Source: JBOHCT01 sp050699055 | GTDB lineage: Bacteria > Actinomycetota > Actinomycetes > Streptosporangiales > JBOHCT01 | DNA length: 11,144 nucleotides | Reading direction: 5' to 3' | Assembly (NCBI GenBank): GCA_050699055.1 | Contig: JBOHCT010000142.1 | Span: forward strand, 1-11,144 | Part shown: positions 1 to 6,956 of the stretch, piece by piece | How the letters are laid out: each line of letters opens with the position of its first letter | How positions within the stretch are numbered: the first letter of the stretch is position 1 | Program-made: the position numbers and the translations under genes | Notes under the pieces: generated by a model | Database searches by the model: none | What the model was told of the DNA's origin: nothing | What the model saw: only the letters and a program-made list of their open reading frames with translations

Positions 1-1033
1 CCTTGGTGTAGCCGTACCCACCATGAACGCACAGGGCATGGTCGGTCACCCGGCCTACCATCTCCTGGCAGAACAGCTTGGCCGTCGCCGCGGCCGTGGT
101 CAGCGGCTCGCCGTCGTCGTAGCGCCGCCCGGCGTCGTGGACGAGGGCACGGGCGGCGGCGACGTCGGCGTGCATCGTGGCGAGTCGCACCTGGACGGCC
201 TGCCGTGAGCCGATGGGTTTGCCGAAGGTCTGTCGACTGCCGGCGAAGCGTGCCGACTCGTCGAGTGCCCGTTGCGCCAGGCCGACCATGCATGTCGACA
301 GCGAGACGCGGCTGTAGTCGAGGAACGACAGGCCCACCTCGAGACCCTGCCCGACCCCGCCCAGGCGGTGGGTGTCGTCGACGTACATCTCGTCGTAGGC
401 CAAGACGCCATGGCCGGTGCCCGCGAGGCCCATCGTGTGCTGGGTCGCGTCGATCGCAAGCCCGGGCGTGTCGCGGGGGAGCAGAAAAGTCGTGAGCGAG
501 TCGGCCGCGCGCCGGTCGTCGCTCGCCGCCGTGAGCAGGAAGAAGTCGGCCCGGTCGGCGAAGGTGATGAGGTGCTTCTCCCCGGTGACACGCCAGCCCT
601 CGCCGTCGCGTACGGCACGGGAGTGCAGGTCGCGCCCAGTGCCTCCGGCCCGCTCGGTGAGCGCGAACGCAAGGAACGTCTCGCCGCGGGCCATACGGCG
701 GACGACCTCACGCTGGCGCCGGTCGCCGAAGCGCAGGACCGGCCGCCAGAACCCGTTGGACACGTGGGCGAGCATGCGGCCGAAGCCCGGCCCCATGCCC
801 GCGGCCTCGAGGTACGGCTGGTAGTCGCGCATCGGCAGACCGTACCCGCCGTACTCCGGCGGTACGGTCAAGGCGAACACGCCGAGCTCGGTCATGCGTT
901 CGGTGACCTGGTCCGGGATCCGGTCGGTCGCCTCGACCTCGGCGGCGACGGGATCGAGCTCGTCGCGGAAGAACGCGAGGTATTCCCCCAAAGGCGGGGG
1001 TTTCTGGGGAGCGGTGGAGGCAGCGCTAGGCAC
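1..1033 (-). CDS. Acyl-CoA dehydrogenase family protein (C-terminus cut by window edge)
   Basis: A flavoenzyme of the acyl-CoA dehydrogenase superfamily, expected to introduce an alpha-beta double bond into an acyl-CoA thioester using FAD and to pass electrons to ETF. My translation gives 344 codons with no internal stop. Visible are an N-terminal helical part (about 15-120), the FAD/substrate strand motif FALTERAGGTG (123-133), the middle beta domain with VTGEKHLIT (149-157), and the C-terminal helical domain with the R-x-x-FGKPIG stretch (267-275) and HGGYGYTK (337-344). In many members the catalytic glutamate follows directly after this last motif, so here it would lie just outside the window. 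I chose GTG at 1033 because an in-frame stop lies upstream and no ATG occurs before codon 47; a -10-like TACCAT sits 8 nt before it. Substrate class cannot be told. Confidence 0.9.
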   Translation of the reverse strand, partial: MPSAASTAPQKPPPLGEYLAFFRDELDPVAAEVEATDRIPDQVTERMTELGVFALTVPPEYGGYGLPMRDYQPYLEAAGMGPGFGRMLAHVSNGFWRPVLRFGDRRQREVVRRMARGETFLAFALTERAGGTGRDLHSRAVRDGEGWRVTGEKHLITFADRADFFLLTAASDDRRAADSLTTFLLPRDTPGLAIDATQHTMGLAGTGHGVLAYDEMYVDDTHRLGGVGQGLEVGLSFLDYSRVSLSTCMVGLAQRALDESARFAGSRQTFGKPIGSRQAVQVRLATMHADVAAARALVHDAGRRYDDGEPLTTAAATAKLFCQEMVGRVTDHALCVHGGYGYTK

Positions 1034-1041
1034 GGATAGCG

Positions 1042-1047
1042 ATGGTA
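1042..1047 (-). promoter_or_regulatory. -10-like hexamer suggesting a leaderless start for the acyl-CoA dehydrogenase gene
   Basis: The minus strand reads TACCAT, fitting the actinobacterial TANNNT -10 pattern, with 8 nt between it and the GTG at 1033. Transcription would then begin at or next to the start codon. No Shine-Dalgarno sequence is present. The -35 position (tcccac) is poor, so this is a suggestion only. Confidence 0.35.
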
Positions 1048-1179
1048 GCGGGTCGCCCGTCCGTGTGGGAGCCCGAGGCGTTGTTCACATCCGCGACAGC
1101 GGCGCACTTCTACACGCGTCGCGTCAACGGGGTCCGCCCGACAGGGAGGAGGATGCAGGCATGAGGGGCCGACGCCAAC

Positions 1180-2535
1180 TCAGATCGTCGGCGGGACGGG
1201 GTTGCCGACCTCGCGGATGCCCCGGCGGACGTCGGCCGCCGCGAGCAGCGCGATACCGACGACGAAGAACACCACCAGCGACACGATGGCCACCCGGTAG
1301 CTGCCCGTCCATTGGAGGGCGATCCCGAACACGAACGTGCCGAACCAGCTGGTGCCCCGGTCGCTGATCTCGTACAGGCTGAAGTACCGGCCCTCGCCTC
1401 CACTCGGGATGAGGTGCGAGAACAGCGAGCGGGAGAGGGCCTGGCTGCCGCCGAGGACGATGCCGATGACGAACGCGAGCGCGAAGAACTGGACCGCCTC
1501 CCCACGCCGCAGCGCGTACGCGGCCCCCACGACGACCGTCCAGACCACCAGACTGACCAGCAGGACCCGCTTCGTCCCCGCGACACGGGCGACCGCGCCG
1601 AGCAGCAGCGCCCCGCAGAACGCGACGAACTGCACCATGAGGATCGCTCCGATGAGCACCGTCTGGCGGAGCCCCAGGGCCTCCGACCCGTACGTGGACG
1701 CGAGCGCGATCACGGTGTGGATGCCGTCGTTGTAGAGCAGGAAGGCGATGAGGACGAGCAGCGTGTGCGGGTAGCCACGCAGCTCGCTCAGGGTACGGCC
1801 GAGCTGGCGGACGCTCGCCGCGACCGTGCCGCCCTCCGCGGTGCTCGCGGAGGTGCGGCGGCGCAAGCCCGCCATCGGCACGACGGTGAAGACCGCCCAC
1901 CAGGCGCCCGCGGACGCGAGTGAGACCCGCACGGCTGTGCCCTCGGACAGTCCGAACGCGTCGTGGCGGAGGAAGAGCACCAGGTTGGCGAGCAGCAGCA
2001 CCCCGCCGCCCAGGTAGCCGAGTGCCCAGCCGCGCGCCGAGGTCCGGTCGCGTTCCTCGGGGCTCGAGATCTCGGGGAGGAACGAGTTGTAGACGACCAG
2101 GGACGCGCCGAGCGCGACGTTGGCGACGAGGAACAGTCCGCCGCCCAGCAGGTACCGCTCACCCGCGAGGAAGTAGAGACCCATCGTGGCGAACGCGCCG
2201 ACGTAGGCACAGGCCGCGAGGAGTTGCTTCTTGCGGCCCGTCCGGTCGGCCAGGGCCCCGACGAACGGCAGGACGACGACCTGGAGGAGCACCGACAGCG
2301 AGACGACGTACGGGTAGAACGCCCCGGCGCGTACGGGGAGGCCCATCGGATGGACGAACCCGGCTGGGTCCGCGGCGGCCTGGGTGACGTTCGTCAGGTA
2401 AGGCCCGATGAAGACCGCGATGACCGTGGTGGCGAACGCGGAGTTGGCCCAGTCGTAGACGTACCACGCGCGCCGCTCGCGTCGCCTGCCCGGCTGCTCG
2501 GTCGGCTCGTCGGTGTCTCCGGCGGTCACTGTCAC
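1180..2535 (-). CDS. UMF1/Atg22-like MFS transporter
   Basis: A 451-residue integral membrane protein of the major facilitator superfamily, substrate unknown. The motif YVYDWANSAFATTV (residues 25-38) at the start of the first membrane segment is the hallmark of the UMF1/Atg22-like branch. About twelve hydrophobic segments follow, with a basic loop RTGRKK after segment 2 or 3 as in MFS motif A, and a hydrophilic central loop (RRRTSASTAEGG). The N-terminus (TAGDTDEPTEQPGRRRERR) is polar and cytosolic. The start is the GTG at 2535, whose GTGA overlaps the stop of the phosphodiesterase gene by 4 nt; a second GTG two codons later (2529) is also possible. It is the last gene of the coupled cluster. 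A longer open frame continues upstream to 3366 but only as a shadow of the phosphodiesterase gene. Confidence 0.88.
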   Translation of the reverse strand: MTVTAGDTDEPTEQPGRRRERRAWYVYDWANSAFATTVIAVFIGPYLTNVTQAAADPAGFVHPMGLPVRAGAFYPYVVSLSVLLQVVVLPFVGALADRTGRKKQLLAACAYVGAFATMGLYFLAGERYLLGGGLFLVANVALGASLVVYNSFLPEISSPEERDRTSARGWALGYLGGGVLLLANLVLFLRHDAFGLSEGTAVRVSLASAGAWWAVFTVVPMAGLRRRTSASTAEGGTVAASVRQLGRTLSELRGYPHTLLVLIAFLLYNDGIHTVIALASTYGSEALGLRQTVLIGAILMVQFVAFCGALLLGAVARVAGTKRVLLVSLVVWTVVVGAAYALRRGEAVQFFALAFVIGIVLGGSQALSRSLFSHLIPSGGEGRYFSLYEISDRGTSWFGTFVFGIALQWTGSYRVAIVSLVVFFVVGIALLAAADVRRGIREVGNPVPPTI

Positions 2536-3356
2536 GACCCGCCCCACGCGCCGCGTTCGGCGAGCACGTCGCGCAGCCCCTCGAGCTCGTCGGTGAAGAT
2601 CCCGTCCACCCCGGCGTCGAGGAGCCGCCGCATCTCTGTCTGGTCGTTGACAGTCCAGACGTGCACCTGCACGCCGAGCCGGTGGGCGGCCGCGACGAAC
2701 GCCGGTGTCACCACCCGCACGCGCCGCGTGTGCGACGGCACCTGCGCGCACGGGACGCCGCCGCGGGCGAGGAGGCCGAGGAACGGCGCCCGCGACGCGA
2801 CCCACAGCGAGGTGACCCCGCGCGGCCCGAGGGCGGTGCAGACTCGCGCCCCGAGGGCCGCGCGTACGGCGGCGATGCGGCGCTCGGAGAACGACGCGAC
2901 GCAGACGCGGTCGAACGCGTTGGTGCGCCGCAGGGCGGAGACGAGCGGCCCCACCGCGGACGCCTCCTTGACGTCGATGTTGACGCGCACGTCCGGCCAC
3001 GCGCCGAGCAGGTCCCCCAGGAGGGGAATCGGCTCCCGGCCACCGATACGCGCCCGACGGACTTCGGCGTAGGGAAGGACGGCGACCCGCCCCGTCCGGT
3101 CGGTGACGCGGTCCAGGGTGTGGTCGTGGAAGGCGAGGAGGACGCCGTCGGCGGTCGCGTGGACGTCGGTCTCGAGGTAGCGGTACCCGAGGTCGACGGC
3201 ACGCTGGAAGGCCGGCATGGTGTTCTCGAGCCCGTCGAGGGTGCCACCGCGGTGCGCGAACGCCAGCGGCCCCGTGTGGTCGAGAAACTGGTAGTGACGG
3301 CGCACATGCCGAGTATGGCCGAGCGCACCCCTGCCGCGGGGACCATGCTGAGTCAT
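2532..3356 (-). CDS. Glycerophosphodiester phosphodiesterase (GDPD family)
   Basis: Predicted to hydrolyse glycerophosphodiesters to glycerol-3-phosphate and an alcohol, using a divalent metal in a TIM barrel. The 274-residue product shows the family set: HRGG (H35, R36), L-E-N-T (E44), the metal-binding E-T-D-V-H (E62, D64), F-H-D-H (H77), NIDVKE (126-131), and toward the end VHVWTVND and DGIFTD. No signal peptide is seen, so it is probably cytosolic. I used ATG 3356 because its ATGA overlaps the stop of the upstream methyltransferase gene by 4 nt. This leaves about 20 extra N-terminal residues; a GTG at 3305 (VRRHYQFLDH) would give a more typical N-terminus and cannot be excluded. It is coupled at its 3' end to the MFS gene by GTGA. 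Confidence 0.92.
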   Translation of the reverse strand: MTQHGPRGRGALGHTRHVRRHYQFLDHTGPLAFAHRGGTLDGLENTMPAFQRAVDLGYRYLETDVHATADGVLLAFHDHTLDRVTDRTGRVAVLPYAEVRRARIGGREPIPLLGDLLGAWPDVRVNIDVKEASAVGPLVSALRRTNAFDRVCVASFSERRIAAVRAALGARVCTALGPRGVTSLWVASRAPFLGLLARGGVPCAQVPSHTRRVRVVTPAFVAAAHRLGVQVHVWTVNDQTEMRRLLDAGVDGIFTDELEGLRDVLAERGAWGGS

Positions 3357-3904
3357 GCCGAGTCATGGGTCCACTCGCGGCGGCGTGTCTCCGCGAAAGC
3401 GACCGCCGCGGCGACCGCGACGTTGAGCGAACCGACCCGCCCCACCTGAGGGATGTACACGGCGGCGTCGACGGCCGCCAGGAGGGCGGGGGAGCAGCCG
3501 TGGTCCTCGTTTCCGACGGCGAGGCACACGTCGCCGTCGAGTGGGGCGAGGTGCAGCGGGTCGGCGTCGCCGGTGAGCTCGACGGCGACGACGCGGAAGC
3601 CCTCGACCCGCGCGGCAGCGGCCGCGTCGGCTGGGCGGTGGACGCGCTCGAAGCGGAGCGTTCGCTCCGTCCCCAACGAGACCTTTCGCGCCGACGGGTG
3701 GGACGGCTCGCCGGTGTTGCCGGCCAGCCAGACCCTCTCGACCCGGAAGGTCGCCGCCGAACGTACGACCGAGCCGAGGTTGAACGGCGAGGTGACCGAG
3801 TCGACCAGCAACCCGAGCCGGGCGTGGGTACGGCGTCGCCATGTGCGGTTGAGGCGCTTGACGTCGGTCGTCCGCAGCTGTCGTCCGCCGGGTCGGGCCG
3901 TCAC
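3353..3904 (-). CDS. SpoU/TrmH-family RNA 2'-O-methyltransferase
   Basis: A SPOUT-class enzyme predicted to transfer a methyl group from S-adenosylmethionine to a ribose 2'-OH in tRNA or rRNA. All three SpoU motifs are present in the 183-residue protein: motif 1 FNLGSVVRSA (41-50, with N42 and R48), motif 2 AVGNEDHGCS (129-138, with E133) and motif 3 IPQVGRVGSLNVAVAAA (151-167, the trefoil-knot segment). Motif 3 has Gln where TrmH has Met. There is only a short basic N-terminal stretch (about 30 residues) and no separate RNA-binding domain, so the RNA target cannot be named. The start is GTG 3904, overlapping the stop of the preceding methyltransferase by 4 nt (GTGA); the stop overlaps the next ATG. 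Confidence 0.9.
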   Translation of the reverse strand: MTARPGGRQLRTTDVKRLNRTWRRRTHARLGLLVDSVTSPFNLGSVVRSAATFRVERVWLAGNTGEPSHPSARKVSLGTERTLRFERVHRPADAAAAARVEGFRVVAVELTGDADPLHLAPLDGDVCLAVGNEDHGCSPALLAAVDAAVYIPQVGRVGSLNVAVAAAVAFAETRRREWTHDSA

Positions 3905-4500
3905 GATCCGGCCTCGACACGCAGGACGCGGTAGCCCGACCGCGACACCACCCTGGTGACACGGAAGCCCTGCTCGGTAAGCCAGCGCTGGAGGGAATCG
4001 GAGCCCAGATGCCGGTGCACGACGAGATGCGCGGTGCCGTCGGGGCGGAGTCTGATGAGCCAGCGGAGGAGGAGGTCGTGCAGTGCCGGCTTGCCGACGC
4101 GTACGGGCGGGTTCGACCAGATCGCGGCGAAGCGGACGGCGTCAGGGACCTGGTCAGGGCGGCAGGGGCGCACCCGCTGGAGGCCCGCGGCCTCGGCGTT
4201 GCGCGCGCACAGCTCGAGCGCTCGCTCGTTGACGTCGACGGCCCAGACCCTCGCGTGTGGGGTGCGGGCGGCCATGGTGAGGGCGATCGGCCCGTACCCG
4301 CAGCCGAGGTCGAGAAGATCGCCTTCCGGCGGGGGAGAGGGGACGGTCTCCAGCAGCACACGTGTGCCCGGGTCCACGCGGTCGGCGGAGAAGACGCCGC
4401 TGTCGGTGGCGAGCCGGAGATGAGTGTCGGACAGCACAAGATCGACGGCGCCCGGTCTGTGGGCGGCTTTGGGTCGCTGCTCGAAGTACTGCGGCCTCAC
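3901..4500 (-). CDS. Single-domain RsmC-like (MTS) SAM-dependent methyltransferase
   Basis: A class I methyltransferase resembling the catalytic half of RsmC/RlmG, which methylate guanine N2 in rRNA. In the 199-residue product, motif I is DLGCGYGP (64-71), the acidic SAM-ribose residue is in AVDVN (D89), and the catalytic N-P-P motif is WSNPPVRVGK (128-137), the form seen in N2-guanine methyltransferases. The duplicated inactive N-terminal domain of RsmC is absent. I chose GTG 4500 because GGAGG lies 5 nt upstream; a GTG two codons earlier (4506) overlaps that Shine-Dalgarno sequence. It starts the overlapping chain of four genes, 87 nt after ehuA. Its exact RNA target is not deducible. Confidence 0.87.
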   Translation of the reverse strand: MRPQYFEQRPKAAHRPGAVDLVLSDTHLRLATDSGVFSADRVDPGTRVLLETVPSPPPEGDLLDLGCGYGPIALTMAARTPHARVWAVDVNERALELCARNAEAAGLQRVRPCRPDQVPDAVRFAAIWSNPPVRVGKPALHDLLLRWLIRLRPDGTAHLVVHRHLGSDSLQRWLTEQGFRVTRVVSRSGYRVLRVEAGS

Positions 4501-4587
4501 GCCCACCTCCGCACCGGTACCGCCGGGTCACGACCCCTGCGCAAGAGCGACGTCGACGAGGTCTCGGGCAGCCCCGCCGACACCGCG

Positions 4588-5352
4588 TCAGGTGGCCTCG
4601 AGGATGGCCTTGAGGAAGTTTTGCGTGCGTTCCTCGCGTGGCTCGTTGAAGATCTGGTCCGGGGGGCCCTCCTCGACGATCTGCCCCTGGTCGAACATGA
4701 GGACCCGGTTGGACAGGTCCTTCGCGAACCCCATCTCGTGGGTGACGCAGAGGATCGTGAGGTCTGTCGACCTGGCGATGTCGCGCAGCACGTCGTGCAC
4801 GTCCGCGATCAGCTCGGGGTCGAGGGCGGATGTCACCTCGTCGAGCAGCAGGACGTCGGGCTGCATCGCGAGCGCGCGCGCGATCGCCACCCGCTGCTGC
4901 TGCCCACCGGACAGGTGCGAGGGGTAGGCGTCGGCCTTGTCCTGCAACCCGACCATCTCCAGCAGCCGGGTGGCCCGCTCGGTCGCCTCGTCCTTGGACA
5001 ACCCGAGCACGTGGATCGGCGCTTCGGTGAGGTTCCGCATCACCTTCATGTTCGGGAAGAGGTTGAACTGCTGGAAGACCATGCCGATCTTCTTGCGGAC
5101 CTCCCGGAGGTGCTTTTCGCCGGCGGGGACCAGCTTGCTTCCCTTGCGCTCGTGGGACAGCAGCTCCCCGTCGACCTCGATCGTGCCCCCGTTGACCTTC
5201 TCCAGCGTCATCAGCAGCCGCAGGATCGTGGTCTTGCCAGAGCCGCTCGGCCCGATCAGCGTCACGCGCTCGACGGGGTTGACCTCGAAGTCGAGCTCGC
5301 GGAGCACGACGTTTTGGCCGAACCGCTTGACAACCTTGTCGAAGCGGATCAT
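4588..5352 (-). CDS. ehuA: Ectoine/hydroxyectoine ABC transporter ATP-binding protein
   Basis: The cytoplasmic ATPase of the Ehu importer. The 254-residue product has Walker A GPSGSGKTT (34-42), Q-loop MVFQQFNLFP (91-100), signature LSGGQQQR (147-154), Walker B VLLLDEVTSALDP (167-179) and switch histidine in CVTHEMGFA (H205). The insert SHERKGSKLVPAGEKHLR (66-83) before the Q-loop is typical of EhuA and unlike most amino-acid ATPases. I chose ATG 5352: the open frame extends to 5460, but that upstream DNA encodes a decayed permease tail in another frame whose stop ends 10 nt before this ATG, a usual permease/ATPase spacing. TTG or GTG starts within the extension remain possible. It follows ehuB-C-D in the expected order. 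No strong Shine-Dalgarno sequence is seen. Confidence 0.93.
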   Translation of the reverse strand: MIRFDKVVKRFGQNVVLRELDFEVNPVERVTLIGPSGSGKTTILRLLMTLEKVNGGTIEVDGELLSHERKGSKLVPAGEKHLREVRKKIGMVFQQFNLFPNMKVMRNLTEAPIHVLGLSKDEATERATRLLEMVGLQDKADAYPSHLSGGQQQRVAIARALAMQPDVLLLDEVTSALDPELIADVHDVLRDIARSTDLTILCVTHEMGFAKDLSNRVLMFDQGQIVEEGPPDQIFNEPREERTQNFLKAILEAT

Positions 5353-5362
5353 CCGCGAGCGG

Positions 5363-5569
5363 TCAGGTCCCTGCGCTTGCGATGTCTGCTGCACGGCCGG
5401 TTCCGTGTCCAAAACGACGCTCCAACCGTCTGACGGGATAGAAGAAGGATAGCTCAGCACGAGGAGGAGTAGCCCCGCGATCGTGTACGGCTCGACGAAG
5501 CGGAAGGTGCTCGGCGACGCCGAGCATGCTGAACACGGTGATCGCCGACGTCGCCGGTGGGCGTGGCAT
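5363..5569 (-). pseudogene. Decayed C-terminal fragment of a second EhuD/polar amino-acid-type permease
   Basis: Between ehuD and ehuA the minus strand encodes, in pieces, the last part of another ABC permease. A 68-codon ORF opens at ATG 5569 (TGATG, sharing one base with the ehuD stop) and reads TSAITVFSMLGVAEH, then meaningless sequence, then YPVRRLERRFGHG. The missing middle is in a different frame: TFRFVEPYTIAGLLLLVLSY. Joined, these follow the order of the intact EhuD C-terminus (YEYGEPFVAAGIFFVVLSY, VVRRLEARFG). Two compensating frame changes thus flank about 20 codons, and the final membrane helix would be lost from the translated ORF. The N-terminal three quarters of the gene, including the EAA loop, are missing. 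It could be the relic of an older ehuD or of a tandem duplicate. Confidence 0.72.
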
Positions 5570-6225
5570 CAGGCGAGCCGGCCAAAGCGGGCCTCCAATC
5601 GGCGGACGACGAGCGAAAACGCGTAGCTCAGCACGACAAAGAAGATACCCGCGGCGACGAACGGCTCGCCGTACTCGTACGTCAGACTCCCGATGGCTTT
5701 CGCGGTGGCGGCCATCTCCATCACGCCGATCACCAGCAGCTGCGGCGTGTCCTTGAACATCGAGACTACATAGTTGCCGAGCGCGGGGAAGATCGGGGGG
5801 ATCGCCTGCGGCAGGACGACTCGCCGCCAGGTGTCGACACGAGCGAAGTTCAGCGCCCGGGCAGCCTCCCACTGCCCACTCGGGACCCCGTCGATGCCCG
5901 CCCGGTAGACCTCGGCGGTGTAGGCGGCGTACTGGATGCCGATCACGATGACACCGGACAAGAACGGGCTGAGCTTGAAGCCGCCGTACTGGGGAAAGAT
6001 ATAAAAGAAGAAGAACGCCTGCAGGATCAGCGGCGTGTTCTGGATGAAGTCGCGGACGAACTGTACGGTCCACCGCAGCGGTGCGAACGTGGTGCGGCGG
6101 GCGAGATCGATGAAAAGGCCCAGGATCATCGCGACTCCGGTGCCGGCGGCGGTGATCTCGACCGTCACCTCGAGACCGCGGGCGATCTTCGGGAGGACGG
6201 AGACGAAGAAGCCGAAGTCGAACAT
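5569..6225 (-). CDS. ehuD: Ectoine/hydroxyectoine ABC transporter permease EhuD
   Basis: An inner-membrane permease subunit of the Ehu importer, HisM/GlnP type. The 218-residue protein begins with an amphipathic stretch followed by a membrane helix (residues 17-40), has TPLILQAFFFFYIFP (64-78), and carries the EAA coupling loop WEAARALNFARVDTWRRVVLPQA (119-141) that docks on EhuA; the usual Gly of this loop is Asn. The C-terminal helix is GIFFVVLSYAFSLVVRRLE (193-211). It starts at ATG 6225, 5 nt after the ehuC stop, with no clear Shine-Dalgarno sequence, suggesting coupled translation. Its last bases overlap the ATG of the permease remnant (TGATG). Confidence 0.92.
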   Translation of the reverse strand: MFDFGFFVSVLPKIARGLEVTVEITAAGTGVAMILGLFIDLARRTTFAPLRWTVQFVRDFIQNTPLILQAFFFFYIFPQYGGFKLSPFLSGVIVIGIQYAAYTAEVYRAGIDGVPSGQWEAARALNFARVDTWRRVVLPQAIPPIFPALGNYVVSMFKDTPQLLVIGVMEMAATAKAIGSLTYEYGEPFVAAGIFFVVLSYAFSLVVRRLEARFGRLA

Positions 6226-6230
6226 CGCGT

Positions 6231-6923
6231 CTAGACACCGATCGATGGCGGCGGAGGCGGGGGGGTTGGGGCTCGGCGGGCTCCGCCGATGTCACGTCCG
6301 CGCCGCAGGGCGCGCTCGGTGACACGAAAGAGCTGGTTGATGACCGTCGCGATGATGTAGTAGGCGATCAGCGCCTCGCCGTAGAAGCGGACGTTGTTCA
6401 AGGTCAGTCTTACGGCGTGCTCGCTCGCCGAGGTCAGGTCGGTCAGCCCGATGATCGACACGAGCGCACTCGCCTTGAGCAGCTGCACCGTGAGCACGTT
6501 GATCGGGGGGAGCATCGACACCAGCGCCTGCGGCACGATGATCCGTCGCAGCCGCAGCAACGGCGGCATGTTCAGCGCGATGGCTGCTTCGGTCTGCCCG
6601 CGGGGCACCGCTTGCACGGCGCCGCGGACGACCTCGGCCTCGTAGCCGCCGATGTTCAGCGCCAGTGCGACCACCGCTGCCCCGAACGTCGGCAGGTCCA
6701 GCGGCGTCCACTGCGGGATTCCGAAGACGAAGACGTAGAGGATCACCAGCTCGGAGGCGCCGCGGAACACCTCGGTGTAGGTGCGCGCCACGAACCGCAG
6801 GACCCTAAAGCGCGACAGCATCGCCGTGCCGGCGACCAGGGCGATGGCGAAACCGAGCAATCCGGAGTAGACGGTGAGCTCGATGGTCGTCAGAGCGCCA
6901 TGCGCGAAGTCATCGAGAAACAT
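6231..6923 (-). CDS. ehuC: Ectoine/hydroxyectoine ABC transporter permease EhuC
   Basis: The partner permease of EhuD. The 230-residue protein has an N-terminal membrane helix (about 11-36), EVFRGASELVILYVFVFG (51-68), and the EAA loop TEAAIALNMPPLLRLRRIIVPQA (111-133), again with Asn for the conserved Gly. It ends in an Arg- and Pro-rich tail with six consecutive prolines (APTPPPPPPSIGV), encoded by a G/C-run-rich stretch; this tail is unusual for a permease and probably unstructured. The start at ATG 6923 lies 33 nt after the ehuB stop, with only a weak AGG upstream. The stop TAG is 5 nt before ehuD. Confidence 0.92.
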   Translation of the reverse strand: MFLDDFAHGALTTIELTVYSGLLGFAIALVAGTAMLSRFRVLRFVARTYTEVFRGASELVILYVFVFGIPQWTPLDLPTFGAAVVALALNIGGYEAEVVRGAVQAVPRGQTEAAIALNMPPLLRLRRIIVPQALVSMLPPINVLTVQLLKASALVSIIGLTDLTSASEHAVRLTLNNVRFYGEALIAYYIIATVINQLFRVTERALRRGRDIGGARRAPTPPPPPPSIGV

Positions 6924-6956
6924 GGTCGCGGTGCCTGTAGGCCGGTGCCCCGGCCC

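Noticed and set aside
272..1039. Plus-strand 255-codon ORF
   Set aside because: It is antisense to the acyl-CoA dehydrogenase, whose motifs are clear on the minus strand; the product has no recognisable domain.
1180..3366. A single 728-codon frame on the minus strand
   Set aside because: Only the part from 2535 down reads as a transporter. The part above 2535 is an Arg/Pro-rich shadow of the GDPD gene, which has its own clear frame and motifs.
4009..5433. Plus-strand 474-codon ORF
   Set aside because: It runs antisense to the methyltransferase and ehuA genes and is an artefact of GC-rich codon use.
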